64,000 bases of DNA from Stutzerimonas sp. S1 (GTDB lineage Bacteria; Pseudomonadota; Gammaproteobacteria; Pseudomonadales; Pseudomonadaceae): positions 253,706 through 317,705 of the forward strand of contig NZ_JAOEIY010000004.1 in NCBI RefSeq assembly GCF_025966695.1. Direction: 5' to 3'. This document shows positions 16,524-24,485 of this stretch, piece by piece. The notes beneath the pieces are model-generated. The model was given only the letters and a program-made list of their open reading frames with translations, made no database searches and was not told the origin of the DNA. The translations under genes were made by a program, and so were the position numbers. Every line of letters starts with the position of its first letter. Position 1 is the first letter of the stretch.

Positions 16524-17420
16524 TCAGCTCTGCTGGCGCACCGCCGCTGGGCGCAAGCGGTCAAACAAGCGCCCGCCGCCGATGTTGACCAGCAGGCCGA
16601 GCATCACCAGCACGGCGCCAGCCATCTGCAGCGGGCCGAGACGCTCATCAAGCAGCAGCGCCGACGACGATAGCCCCACCACCGGAACCAGCAGCGAGAA
16701 CGGCGCCACCTGACTCGCCGGATAGCGCGACAGCAGACGACTCCACAGGCTGTAACCGAGGATGGTCGCGCCGAATGCCAGGTACACCAGCACCAGCAGC
16801 GCATCGAGGCCGAGCTCCTGCAACGCCACTTCGATGGCCACCGGTCCTTCCAGCCACCAGGACAGCGCCAGAAACGGCAATGGCGGCACCAGACTGCCCC
16901 ACACCACCAGACCGACCAGATTCACCTTGCCGACCTTGCGCGTGACGATATTGCCCAGCGCCCACATCGACGCCGCGCAGATGGTCAGCACGAAGCCCGC
17001 CAGAGTCATGCCCTGCCCGCTCTGCGCACCGATCAGCAGTAGCCCGCCGGCGGCGATGAAGAGACCAAACAAGTTGCTGGCGCGCAGGCGCTCGCCAAGA
17101 AACAGCGCGGCAAAGAACAGCGTGAAGAAGGCCTGCGACTGCAGCACCAACGAGGCCAGGCCAGCCGGCATGCCGACTTTCATGGCGGAAAACAGAAAGG
17201 CGAACTGCCCCAGCGAAATGGTCAGTCCATAAGCGAGCAGCCAGCGCAGCGGAACCTGCGGACGCTTGATGAAAAACACCGCAGGCAACGCCGCGAGCAG
17301 AAAGCGCAAGGCGCCGAGCAGCATCGGCGGCACCTCATGCAATCCCACCATGATCACGACGAAGTTGAGTCCCCAGACGACGATGACGACCAGCGCGAGC
17401 AGCAGATCTTTCGGTGACAT
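16524..17420 (-). CDS. eamA: EamA-type amino-acid/metabolite exporter (DMT superfamily)
   Basis: This 298-residue protein has ten predicted membrane segments in two EamA repeats (about 5-135 and 147-282). The N-terminus MSPKDLLLALVVIVVWGLNF is close to E. coli EamA (YdeD), an exporter of O-acetylserine and cysteine; the substrate here is inferred from that likeness. The ATG at 17420 has GGTGAG upstream. The frame stays open for 284 more codons antisense to the YebC gene, but that extension has no ribosome site and no membrane character. Confidence 0.88.
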   Translation of the reverse strand: MSPKDLLLALVVIVVWGLNFVVIMVGLHEVPPMLLGALRFLLAALPAVFFIKRPQVPLRWLLAYGLTISLGQFAFLFSAMKVGMPAGLASLVLQSQAFFTLFFAALFLGERLRASNLFGLFIAAGGLLLIGAQSGQGMTLAGFVLTICAASMWALGNIVTRKVGKVNLVGLVVWGSLVPPLPFLALSWWLEGPVAIEVALQELGLDALLVLVYLAFGATILGYSLWSRLLSRYPASQVAPFSLLVPVVGLSSSALLLDERLGPLQMAGAVLVMLGLLVNIGGGRLFDRLRPAAVRQQS

Positions 17421-17597
17421 GGCACTCACCCGAATCAGGCAAAGGCTCATTAAAGCCGGCGCATTCTCAGCACTCTCCATACAGTGGCGCGGCAATTCGT
17501 CCATACAGTTGCGTGGCCGTTCGCCCGCACACTGGTGTGGCTGGCGTCGTGACCGGCTAGAATCCGCGGCTGGATCGACCATCACACGAGATAGACT

Positions 17598-18296
17598 ATG
17601 GGCGCACAGTGGAAAGCGAAACATAAGGAAGCGGCGGCGAATGCCAAGGGCCGGATCTTCGGCAAACTGTCGAAGGAAATCATGATCGCGGCCCGTAGCG
17701 GTGCCGATCCGGACATGAATCCACGCCTGCGTCTGGTGGTCGAACAGGCCAAGAAAGCCTCGATGCCCAAAGACACCCTGGAACGCGCCATCAAGAAGGG
17801 TGCAGGCCTGAGCGGCGAGGTTGTCCACTACGAGCGCACCCTCTACGAAGGCTTCGCGCCGCATCAGGTGCCGCTGATCGTCGAGTGCCTGACCGATAAC
17901 GTTAACCGGACCGTGGCAGAGATCCGCGTGCTGTTTCGCAAGGGTCAGCTGGGTTCTTCCGGCTCGGTCAGCTGGGATTTCGACCACGTCGGCATGATCG
18001 AAGCGATGCCCGAACCGGACGCTGATCCCGAGATGGCCGCCATCGAAGCCGGTGCGCAGGATTTTGAGCCTGCCGATGACAGCGCCACCCTGTTCATCAC
18101 CGAGCCGACCGATCTCGATGCGGTATGCAAGGCGCTGCCGGAATTCGGCTTCACCGTACAGTCGGCGCAGCTGGGCTATCGGCCGAAGAATCCAGTTACC
18201 CTTTCCGGAGCCGAACTGGAGGAAGTCGAAGCCTTCCTCGAAGCCATCGACGCGCACGACGATGTTCAGCACGTCTACGTCGGGCTGGCGGGCTGA
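17598..18296 (+). CDS. YebC/PmpR-family protein, YeeN-like paralogue
   Basis: This 232-residue member of the YebC/TACO1 family begins [19 protein letters not shown], as in the YeeN branch, rather than MAGHSKWANIKH of YebC proper. The body has the family segments [33 protein letters not shown] and [19 protein letters not shown], and an acidic third domain. YebC proteins were described as DNA-binding regulators and more recently as ribosome-associated factors that relieve stalling on proline-rich sequence. The canonical yebC of pseudomonads lies next to ruvC, so this is the second copy. Confidence 0.92.
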   Translation: MGAQWKAKHKEAAANAKGRIFGKLSKEIMIAARSGADPDMNPRLRLVVEQAKKASMPKDTLERAIKKGAGLSGEVVHYERTLYEGFAPHQVPLIVECLTDNVNRTVAEIRVLFRKGQLGSSGSVSWDFDHVGMIEAMPEPDADPEMAAIEAGAQDFEPADDSATLFITEPTDLDAVCKALPEFGFTVQSAQLGYRPKNPVTLSGAELEEVEAFLEAIDAHDDVQHVYVGLAG

Positions 18297-18354
18297 TGCA
18301 GCCCGACCGCGTCTACACTCGAGAATTGCAGCCGCAACCCGATAGGTCCGTCAG

Positions 18355-18702
18355 ATGAGCACGAACAAGCCAACCACGCCGTACAGCCAGCGCGAGCAGG
18401 GTTATCGTGAAAAGGCGCTGAAGATGTATCCCTGGGTCTGCGGGCGCTGCGCGCGGGAGTTTTCCGGCAAGCGCCTAAGTGAGTTGACGGTCCATCACAA
18501 GGACCACAATCACGACAACAACCCCGAGGATGGCTCCAACTGGGAGCTGCTGTGCCTGTACTGTCACGACAACGAGCACTCGCGTTACACGGACAATCAA
18601 TATCAGGCCGAAGCACGGCCAGGCAGTGACCTGGGCCCGAAGGAAACCTTCAAGGCCTTCGCCAACCTAGCCGACCTGCTCAAGGGCAAGCAGGAAGGAT
18701 GA
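18355..18702 (+). CDS. yajD: YajD-family HNH nuclease
   Basis: This 115-residue protein has a zinc-ribbon type HNH fold: CGRC at about 28-31, then the nuclease strand TVHHKDHNHDNNPEDGSNW, and CLYCHDNEH at about 65-73. It matches YajD in length and order of motifs. Biochemical activity is not established for YajD. It lies 58 bases after the YeeN-type gene, possibly in one transcript, and converges on the universal stress gene. Confidence 0.9.
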   Translation: MSTNKPTTPYSQREQGYREKALKMYPWVCGRCAREFSGKRLSELTVHHKDHNHDNNPEDGSNWELLCLYCHDNEHSRYTDNQYQAEARPGSDLGPKETFKAFANLADLLKGKQEG

Positions 18703-18723
18703 TCGGCGGGCCGTCTTTTCGCA

Positions 18724-19155
18724 TCACTTGACCAGCAGAACCGGGACCGATACCTCATGGATCACCCGGTTCGCCACCGAGCCAAGGACCAGGCCGGTGA
18801 AACTGCCCAGCCCGCGAGTTCCCATCACCACGGTGTCGCAGCCCAGCCGCTTGACCGCGTCATTGATCTGTTCGGCGACATTGCCCAGCACCGCATGAGT
18901 TTCATGAGTGATACCGGCCGCTTTCAACGATGCGGCGGCCTCATCGAGCACCTCCTGGGCTTGGGCCATCAGACCGGCATTGAGATCCTCGATGAGGCTC
19001 GCGGTGACGTATTCGCCGTAGATGATGGGTTCGTGCTGAACATTCAGCACGTGTACCTGGGGCGATAGTGAGGTCTCACGCACAAAGTCGATGACGTACT
19101 GCAGGGCGCGCTTGGAGTTCTCCGAACCATCGAATGCAACCAGAATATTGCGCAT
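18724..19155 (-). CDS. Universal stress protein, UspA family
   Basis: This 143-residue single Usp domain opens with MRNILVAFDGSENSKRAL. The ATP-binding signature MGTRGLGSFTGLVLGS followed by VANRVIHEVSVPVLLVK has the G-x2-G-x9-G-S spacing of ATP-binding members. The ATG at 19155 has GGGAGG upstream. It is divergent from the truncated haemoglobin gene; a partial Anr-type box lies in the shared promoter region. In pseudomonads several usp genes respond to low oxygen through Anr, so such control is plausible but unproven here. Confidence 0.9.
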   Translation of the reverse strand: MRNILVAFDGSENSKRALQYVIDFVRETSLSPQVHVLNVQHEPIIYGEYVTASLIEDLNAGLMAQAQEVLDEAAASLKAAGITHETHAVLGNVAEQINDAVKRLGCDTVVMGTRGLGSFTGLVLGSVANRVIHEVSVPVLLVK

Positions 19156-19231
19156 AGGCACCTCCCTTTTTTTGAGTGCTGTTGAGCATAGCCCAGCGGC
19201 ATGACAGCGGTGCGCGCCATCACGTCTTGTG

Positions 19232-19245
19232 TTGATCTGGCACAA
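19232..19245. promoter_or_regulatory. Weak Anr/FNR-like half-dyad
   Basis: TTGAT-CTGG-CACAA matches the FNR/Anr consensus TTGAT-N4-ATCAA perfectly in the left half and at 3 of 5 bases in the right. It lies between the divergent usp and truncated haemoglobin genes, both plausible low-oxygen genes. Confidence 0.3.
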
Positions 19246-19290
19246 GCCGGCATCATCTCGCGCCCCGTCAACTGAGCTCGGAAAGCGCCA

Positions 19291-19731
19291 ATGACCGTTA
19301 GCGAAACACCCCAATTCGGCGTCGGCGACGCCTCATTCCAGGCAGCCGGCGGCACCGCTGGCATCGAGCGACTGGTCGAAGGTTTCTACCTGGCTATGGA
19401 CCAGCTTCCTCAGGCTGCGAGCATCCGCGCCATGTACCCTGAAGACCTGACGCTGGCGCGCGAGAAACTGGCGGCCTTCCTCAGCGGATGGCTGGGCGGG
19501 CCGCGGGACTATGCGGAAAAGTTCGGCGCCATCAGCATTCCACAGTTCCATACCCGCTGGACCGTCGGCGACGGCGAGCGCGACGCCTGGCTCGACTGCA
19601 TGGCCCAGGCCATCGCTCGCCAGCCCTACTCCGTGGAATTTGCTGAATATTTGCTGCGGCAACTACGGGTACCTGCTGAACGGATTCGCCAGGCCCAGCA
19701 GGCGCGCGGCTGCCCGGCCGGACAGGCCTGA
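19291..19731 (+). CDS. Group II truncated haemoglobin
   Basis: This 146-residue protein fits a 2-on-2 globin. It has SFQAAGGTAGIERLVEGFYLAM (helices A-B-E start), MYPEDLTLAREKLAAFLSGWLGGP (CD-E with the heme-pocket Trp/Gly pattern), and QFHTRWTVG, which supplies the likely proximal His. The order and the extended C-terminus place it in group II (GlbO-like). Such globins bind oxygen and can act in peroxide or nitric-oxide chemistry. It is divergent from a universal stress gene and converges on the symporter gene. Confidence 0.85.
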   Translation: MTVSETPQFGVGDASFQAAGGTAGIERLVEGFYLAMDQLPQAASIRAMYPEDLTLAREKLAAFLSGWLGGPRDYAEKFGAISIPQFHTRWTVGDGERDAWLDCMAQAIARQPYSVEFAEYLLRQLRVPAERIRQAQQARGCPAGQA

Positions 19732-19745
19732 GCACAATCCGCCGC

Positions 19746-21677
19746 TCAGGCCCGTTCGGCTATCCGCTGCGGTTCGCCCGCCTGCTGCTCAGGCGAGTCA
19801 TCGAAGCGGCGGCTGAACGCCATGCGCAGCCAGATGGGCAACAGCAGCAAGCCCAGTGCAATGCAGATCCAGGCCAGCACATCGCTGCCTTCAGGCGCCG
19901 GGAAGAGCAGTCGTCCGATACCCACCAGCAGGCAGTAAAGCGACGCCGCGGTGAGAATCACCGCGACCAGACGTCCGCGCAAGCCAAGCAAGGCGTCGTG
20001 CCCCAGGCTCCCGCAACGCCTGGCGGTACGCCCCCAGAAACCGAAAGGACGCACGCGACGATAGAAGCGATCCAGCGTGCTGTCATCAGTCGCCGGGGTG
20101 ACGAAGGTAATCAGGATTGCCGCGCTACAGGCCACCAATGACATGATTCCCAGGCGCTGCCATTCCCGCTCGGCATCGGTGCCCAGGTAGTACAGCAGCA
20201 GCGGTGCCGTGATCAACGACACCACCATGGCGGCCAGCTCCGAATACAGATTGATGCGCTCCCACAGCCAGCGCAGCACCAGCACCGAACCCATGCCGGC
20301 ACCGAACAGCAACGAGATGAACCAAGCGGTCTGAATCGACCCCAGATTGGCCATGATCAGCATGGCGACTACCAGAATCAGTACGTTCGACAGCCGCGCC
20401 ACCAGCACCAGCTCCCTGTCTCGCGGTTTGCGTTTGAGCAGCTGCGGCGCGACAACCGCGCCGTAGACATCGTTACTCCAATACGACGCCCCCCAGTTCA
20501 GATGGGTATCCACCGTAGATGCCAACGCGGCCAACAAGCCGACCAGCATCAGGCCACGGATACCCGGCGGTAGCAGCTCTTCAATGCCGGTGACGAACAG
20601 CGCCTCGCGTGCCGCAGTAAAGCCGTCCCCGCTCATTTCCGCCGGTGTGAAGGGATAGAGCACCAGCAGGCCGATGGCGATGGCCAGCCAGAACAGGCTG
20701 CGCAGCAGAATCTGCAGCCAGGTGAACACCAGCCCGGCGATCCGCGCCTCGCGATCGGTCGGGCAGGCCATGCTGCGCTGGGCCAGATAGCCAGTACCGT
20801 CGGCATTCATCTGGAACAGCCACTGCATGCTGACGATCACCAGAAACGGCAGCAATGCCTCGCCGGCATCGGCGGGCGGTGCAAAGGCGAGCAGCTTGCC
20901 GGCCTGCTCGGAACCATACAGCTCGACGACTCGATCGGTCAGCGCGCCTAGCCCACCCACGGCATCGATCACGAACCAGGCATAGGCGAAGGTTCCCAGC
21001 ATCGCAACACTGAACTGCATGACGTCCGTTTGCACCACAGCCCGCAGTCCGCCAGTAATCGAGTACATGGCAGTGAATACGAGAATCAGCAGGATGGAAA
21101 TCAGGTTATTTGCGCTCATCGTCGCCGGATCCAAGCCGCTGATGCTCTCCCCCAGGCGCAAGCCACTTGCTTCGATCAGCCCGACGACCGGCTGATACAG
21201 CCCCGCAGGCAGCCACTCGTGCCACGGCAGGAACACCTCAGCGATACGGATCGCGGCGACCAGCACCATCGCCAGTACGACACAGTTGATCACGGTGCCG
21301 TAGTACACCGCCTTGAACAGGCGCAGCGGCACCACGGCCTTTCCGCTATAGCGCACCCGGGTCAGCTCCGCGTCCGTCAGCACGCCGGAACGACGCCAGC
21401 CGGCAGCAAACAACCAGGCGAGCAGCAGGAAGGCCAAACCGTATATCCACAGCCGCCACAGTGCGAAAACGCCCGCCGTGGCGACCAGCCCACTGACCAG
21501 CAACGGTGTGTCGGCCGCGAACTGGGTTGCCGCCATCGACACCCCAGCGCGCCAGCCTTTTATAGTGCGACCGGCGAGAAAGTATTCGTCCAGGCTTTGT
21601 GAGGCTTTGTTGCGCGCCCGCAGTCCCGAGGCAAGACCGTAGAGCACGAAGATCAGCACGATGAGCAAGTCCAACAT
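19746..21677 (-). CDS. Sodium:solute symporter family transporter
   Basis: This 643-residue SSS-family membrane protein has about 13-14 hydrophobic segments. The family's first-helix features are visible in LDEYFLAGRTIKGWRAGVSM (about residues 28-47), ending in AATQFAADTPLLVSG. The segment STVDTHLNWGASYWSNDVYG (about 393-412) is the Na2-site/helix 8 region. It lacks the C-terminal kinase extension seen in some members. The substrate cannot be told from sequence; no catabolic gene is adjacent. Confidence 0.85.
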   Translation of the reverse strand: MLDLLIVLIFVLYGLASGLRARNKASQSLDEYFLAGRTIKGWRAGVSMAATQFAADTPLLVSGLVATAGVFALWRLWIYGLAFLLLAWLFAAGWRRSGVLTDAELTRVRYSGKAVVPLRLFKAVYYGTVINCVVLAMVLVAAIRIAEVFLPWHEWLPAGLYQPVVGLIEASGLRLGESISGLDPATMSANNLISILLILVFTAMYSITGGLRAVVQTDVMQFSVAMLGTFAYAWFVIDAVGGLGALTDRVVELYGSEQAGKLLAFAPPADAGEALLPFLVIVSMQWLFQMNADGTGYLAQRSMACPTDREARIAGLVFTWLQILLRSLFWLAIAIGLLVLYPFTPAEMSGDGFTAAREALFVTGIEELLPPGIRGLMLVGLLAALASTVDTHLNWGASYWSNDVYGAVVAPQLLKRKPRDRELVLVARLSNVLILVVAMLIMANLGSIQTAWFISLLFGAGMGSVLVLRWLWERINLYSELAAMVVSLITAPLLLYYLGTDAEREWQRLGIMSLVACSAAILITFVTPATDDSTLDRFYRRVRPFGFWGRTARRCGSLGHDALLGLRGRLVAVILTAASLYCLLVGIGRLLFPAPEGSDVLAWICIALGLLLLPIWLRMAFSRRFDDSPEQQAGEPQRIAERA

Positions 21678-21820
21678 CTTGTTATTCCTGTCGTTGGAGG
21701 CCTATGAAAGTGAGAGCGCCAATCGACAGAAAAAGATGCAACGAGCAGATAAACGGCAGCGAGCTTCGGCAACGGCGACTGCGGCGCTAAACTGGACGCC
21801 CTTCAAACCATCGGACGGCC

Positions 21821-22669
21821 ATGCCAGCCCTCGAAATCCAGCAGCTCTCCGCCGCGCAGCAACCACTGATCGTGCGTTTCTACCGAGCCCACAACAGCCG
21901 CAACCGAGTTCGGCCGCAAGCACAGTGCTGGGTCGCCCGGCGTGGTGAGATCGTCGGCGGCCTATGCCTTACGCCCGTGGCGAGCGGGCATTTCCTCACA
22001 GGGCTGCTGGTGGCTCCCAGTGAGCGCAATCAGGGCATCGGCGCGCAACTGGTGGAGTGCGCGTTGCGCGATATTCACCAGCCGGTCTGGCTGTTCTGCC
22101 AGCCACGGCTCTACGGATTCTATGCTCGGCTGGGTTTCACCTCGGCCACCACCCTGCCAGAACCGCTGGCCGACCGGCTGGCACGCTACCAGCAAACCAA
22201 GACGCTGATCGCCCTCCAACGCAACGACTGGATATCCACCATGCCCATGCCGACCCTGACGATCGCCATCGCTTGCCTGTTCGACAATGCTCGACGCATT
22301 CTCATTGTGCGCAAGCGTGGCAGCCGCTACTTCATGCTCCCCGGCGGCAAGGCCGAGGCAGGCGAAACGCCCGTGCAAACCTTGCAGCGGGAGCTACTGG
22401 AGGAATTGGGACTGCAGCTGGAAGAGCGGGACCTTCAGCCCCTCGGGCACTATGCAGCCCCGGCCGCCAACGAGCCAGGGCACTGGGTCGAAGCGGAGGT
22501 GTTCCAAGGCCGACTGACGCAGGCTGTGCAGGTGCAGGCGGAGCTGGAAGAATTGGACTGGCTGGAGCTGCCGCCCGCGCGCACCGAGCATCTGGCACCA
22601 CTACTGCGCGAGCGCATTCTGCCAGTACTGCTGGAGCAAAGCGGCTGCTTTGCCCCAGAACGACGATAG
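21821..22669 (+). CDS. GNAT acetyltransferase-NUDIX hydrolase fusion
   Basis: This 282-residue two-domain protein has residues 1-130 as a GNAT fold with the acetyl-CoA motif VAPSERNQGIG (64-74) and YGFYARLGF near the end of the domain. Residues 143-275 are a NUDIX domain whose box at 176-198 (Gly176, Glu182, Arg190-Glu191, Glu194-Glu195, Gly197) fits Gx5Ex7REUxEExGU exactly. NUDIX enzymes cleave nucleoside diphosphates linked to another moiety. In-frame ATGs at 22241 and 22247 could give a free NUDIX protein, but no strong ribosome site precedes them. Substrates are unknown. Confidence 0.85.
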   Translation: MPALEIQQLSAAQQPLIVRFYRAHNSRNRVRPQAQCWVARRGEIVGGLCLTPVASGHFLTGLLVAPSERNQGIGAQLVECALRDIHQPVWLFCQPRLYGFYARLGFTSATTLPEPLADRLARYQQTKTLIALQRNDWISTMPMPTLTIAIACLFDNARRILIVRKRGSRYFMLPGGKAEAGETPVQTLQRELLEELGLQLEERDLQPLGHYAAPAANEPGHWVEAEVFQGRLTQAVQVQAELEELDWLELPPARTEHLAPLLRERILPVLLEQSGCFAPERR

Positions 22670-22687
22670 CCGGCAGCTACGCCAGCG

Positions 22688-22819
22688 TCATGGCGAAATC
22701 GGATCGCTCGCCGGAAAGGTTTCCTCCAGCGCTTCATCCAACTGCTCCTCGTCAGCCTCTTCCGGACGCCGTTCTGGATCATCAGCTGGAGCCTGCCGGT
22801 CTGTGCGAGTACTGTTCAT
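22688..22819 (-). CDS. 43-residue acidic small protein, FPASDP motif
   Basis: This very short acidic protein starts MNSTRTDRQAPADDPERR and ends LDEALEETFPASDPISP. The C-terminal pattern (ALEETFPASDP) recurs in many small proteobacterial proteins of unknown function, which supports a real gene. AGGAG lies 7 bases before the ATG at 22819. It converges on the GNAT-NUDIX gene (18 bases apart) and lies downstream of rsmZ on the same strand. No function can be assigned. Confidence 0.7.
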   Translation of the reverse strand: MNSTRTDRQAPADDPERRPEEADEEQLDEALEETFPASDPISP

Positions 22820-22903
22820 TACGCGTCTCCTGTCGAACCACAGTGAACCATTAGGCCACTCGCTCGATCATCGGTTCGGCGCCTTTGGCACTTTCCTGCG
22901 AGC

Positions 22904-23040
22904 AAAAAAAGGGGCGGGAGTTTATCCCCGCCCGTCTTCTTCCATGCTCCCTTTATTTCCTGCTCATCGTCCTGATGAAATCGCCTCCAGCGATTGCTCC
23001 TGACCATCATCCTTGGTGGCCTGCGCTTATCCGTCAGCAC
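22904..23040 (-). ncRNA. rsmZ: RsmZ regulatory RNA (RsmA/CsrA antagonist)
   Basis: The minus-strand transcript, about 137 nt, starts near GTGCTGACGGATAAGCGCAG. It carries nine GGA motifs, several in hairpin loops: CCACCAAGGATGATGG, AATCGCTGGAGGCGATT and TCATCAGGACGATGA. It ends in a GC-rich hairpin with seven Us. This is the layout of RsmZ, which sequesters the translational repressor RsmA; it closely resembles P. fluorescens RsmZ from memory. TAATAT at 23048-23053 is a likely -10. A perfect GacA box lies about 180 bases upstream. The position next to rpoS is the pseudomonad one. Confidence 0.92.
22909..22934 (-). terminator. Terminator of rsmZ
   Basis: On the minus strand GGGCGGG and CCCGCCC pair around an 8-base loop and are followed by CTTTTTTT (A-tract 22904-22910 on the plus strand). 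Confidence 0.9.
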
Positions 23041-23047
23041 GGTGGCG

Positions 23048-23075
23048 ATATTAATGACTGCGAGCGCTCGAGCAA
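23048..23075 (-). promoter_or_regulatory. rsmZ core promoter
   Basis: On the minus strand, TAATAT (23053-23048) and TTGCTC (23075-23070) are separated by 16 bases. They place transcription start at about 23040, in agreement with the conserved 5' end of the RNA. Confidence 0.55.
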
Positions 23076-23213
23076 CTCCCTGAAAGCCCGCTCGCAATCC
23101 GCTTCGCCTGCCTGCATTCCAAAATAGATCTTTAAGAATCAAACAGATATGACAGAAAAAGTGCTGTTCAGCCCGAACGCGACAGGGTCTCTCCACGCTT
23201 TTCCTACAGCTCA

Positions 23214-23231
23214 TGTAAGTAAATGCTTACA
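23214..23231. promoter_or_regulatory. GacA upstream activating sequence of rsmZ
   Basis: TGTAAGTAAATGCTTACA is an exact match to the TGTAAG-N6-CTTACA palindrome required for GacA-dependent transcription of rsmX/Y/Z genes in Pseudomonas. It lies 174-191 bases upstream of the inferred start of rsmZ, the typical distance. Confidence 0.9.
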
Positions 23232-23356
23232 ACGCAAAACGGCAACGTGGAAATCGGGCAAGAAAAGGATTAGTTCTCCCGGCTGACAGCTTACTGGCGC
23301 GAAACCGGCGCCATCCCGGCCGAACAAGCGCTCGAAAGATTCGATCGAGAAAGAAA

Positions 23357-23378
23357 CCGCCCGGAGGATTCCGGGCGG
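23357..23378 (-). terminator. Terminator of rpoS
   Basis: CCGCCCGGA (23357-23365), loop GGAT, TCCGGGCGG (23370-23378). On the minus strand it is followed by TTTCTTTC. It starts 15 bases after the rpoS stop. Confidence 0.8.
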
Positions 23379-23392
23379 ATGACCACAGCCGA

Positions 23393-24388
23393 TTACTGGA
23401 ACAAGGCGTCGCTAGACAGCCCATTACGCTCGAGGATTTCGCGCAGCCGGCGCAGCGCTTCGACTTGAATCTGACGGACGCGCTCGCGGGTGAGGCCGAT
23501 TTCCTGACCAACCTCTTCCAGAGTGCAGCTCTCGTGGCCACGCAAACCGAACCGGCGGACCACGACCTCCCGCTGCTTCTCCGTCAGATCCGACAGCCAC
23601 TGATCGATACTGGCGGACAGGTCATCATCCAGCAGCAGATCGCAGGGATCACTGGGCTTGTCGTCCGTCAGCGTATCAAGCAGCGTCTTGTCGGTGTCCG
23701 GGCCAAGCGAAACGTCTACCGACGTGACCCGCTCGTTGAGGCCAAGCATGCGCTTGACCTCACCCACCGGCTTCTCCAGCAGATTGGCAATTTCTTCCGG
23801 GCTGGGCTCGTGATCAAGTTTCTGCGTCAACTCGCGAGCGGCACGCAAATAGACGTTGAGCTCTTTGACTACATGAATCGGCAGGCGAATGGTCCGGGTC
23901 TGATTCATGATCGCCCGTTCGATGGTCTGCCGGATCCACCAGGTGGCGTAAGTGGAGAAGCGGAAGCCACGCTCCGGATCGAACTTCTCCACTGCACGAA
24001 TCAACCCCAGATTCCCCTCCTCGACCAGGTCGAGCAGCGACAAGCCGCGGTTGACGTACCGCCGGGCAATCTTCACGACCAAGCGCAGGTTGCTTTCGAT
24101 CATGCGCTTGCGGCCAGCCGGATCGCCTTTGCGTGCCAGACGGGCGAAGTGGACTTCCTCTTCCGGAGTCAGGAGGGGCGAGAAACCGATTTCGTTGAGA
24201 TACAACTGCGTGGCGTCGAGGGCCCGGTTGTAATCGATGAACTTGTGTTGTTTGGTAGCCGCAGACTTGGCTTTGCTGCCCGCGGAGATCCGATGCACTT
24301 CGCCAGTCGTATCGAAGTCCATGGTAGGTTCCATGAGAAGAACCCCATCGTCGACGTCAAACTCCAGCGCTTCTTTTTCGAGTGCCAT
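23393..24388 (-). CDS. rpoS: RNA polymerase sigma factor RpoS (sigma-S)
   Basis: The 331-residue sigma-70 family factor governs the stationary-phase and general stress response. Region 1.2 (about 55-90) includes [20 protein letters not shown]. Region 2 has [20 protein letters not shown] and [17 protein letters not shown], and region 4 has [20 protein letters not shown]. The N-terminal 50 residues are the variable part. The ATG at 24388 has only a weak ribosome site, consistent with the strong translational and turnover control of this gene. It lies downstream of nlpD and upstream of rsmZ. Confidence 0.98.
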   Translation of the reverse strand: MALEKEALEFDVDDGVLLMEPTMDFDTTGEVHRISAGSKAKSAATKQHKFIDYNRALDATQLYLNEIGFSPLLTPEEEVHFARLARKGDPAGRKRMIESNLRLVVKIARRYVNRGLSLLDLVEEGNLGLIRAVEKFDPERGFRFSTYATWWIRQTIERAIMNQTRTIRLPIHVVKELNVYLRAARELTQKLDHEPSPEEIANLLEKPVGEVKRMLGLNERVTSVDVSLGPDTDKTLLDTLTDDKPSDPCDLLLDDDLSASIDQWLSDLTEKQREVVVRRFGLRGHESCTLEEVGQEIGLTRERVRQIQVEALRRLREILERNGLSSDALFQ

Positions 24389-24485
24389 TTTTATTGTCCC
24401 GTTCTGAGTTCGACCACGGGCTCGGGCGACGCGCAATCCTTGGCGAAACTCGAGCCCATCCTACTGTGGAACGGGCGGCCATCGG

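Noticed and set aside
17421..18272. 284-codon upstream extension of the EamA frame
   Set aside because: It lies antisense to the YebC-type gene and lacks membrane character. The family start is at 17420.
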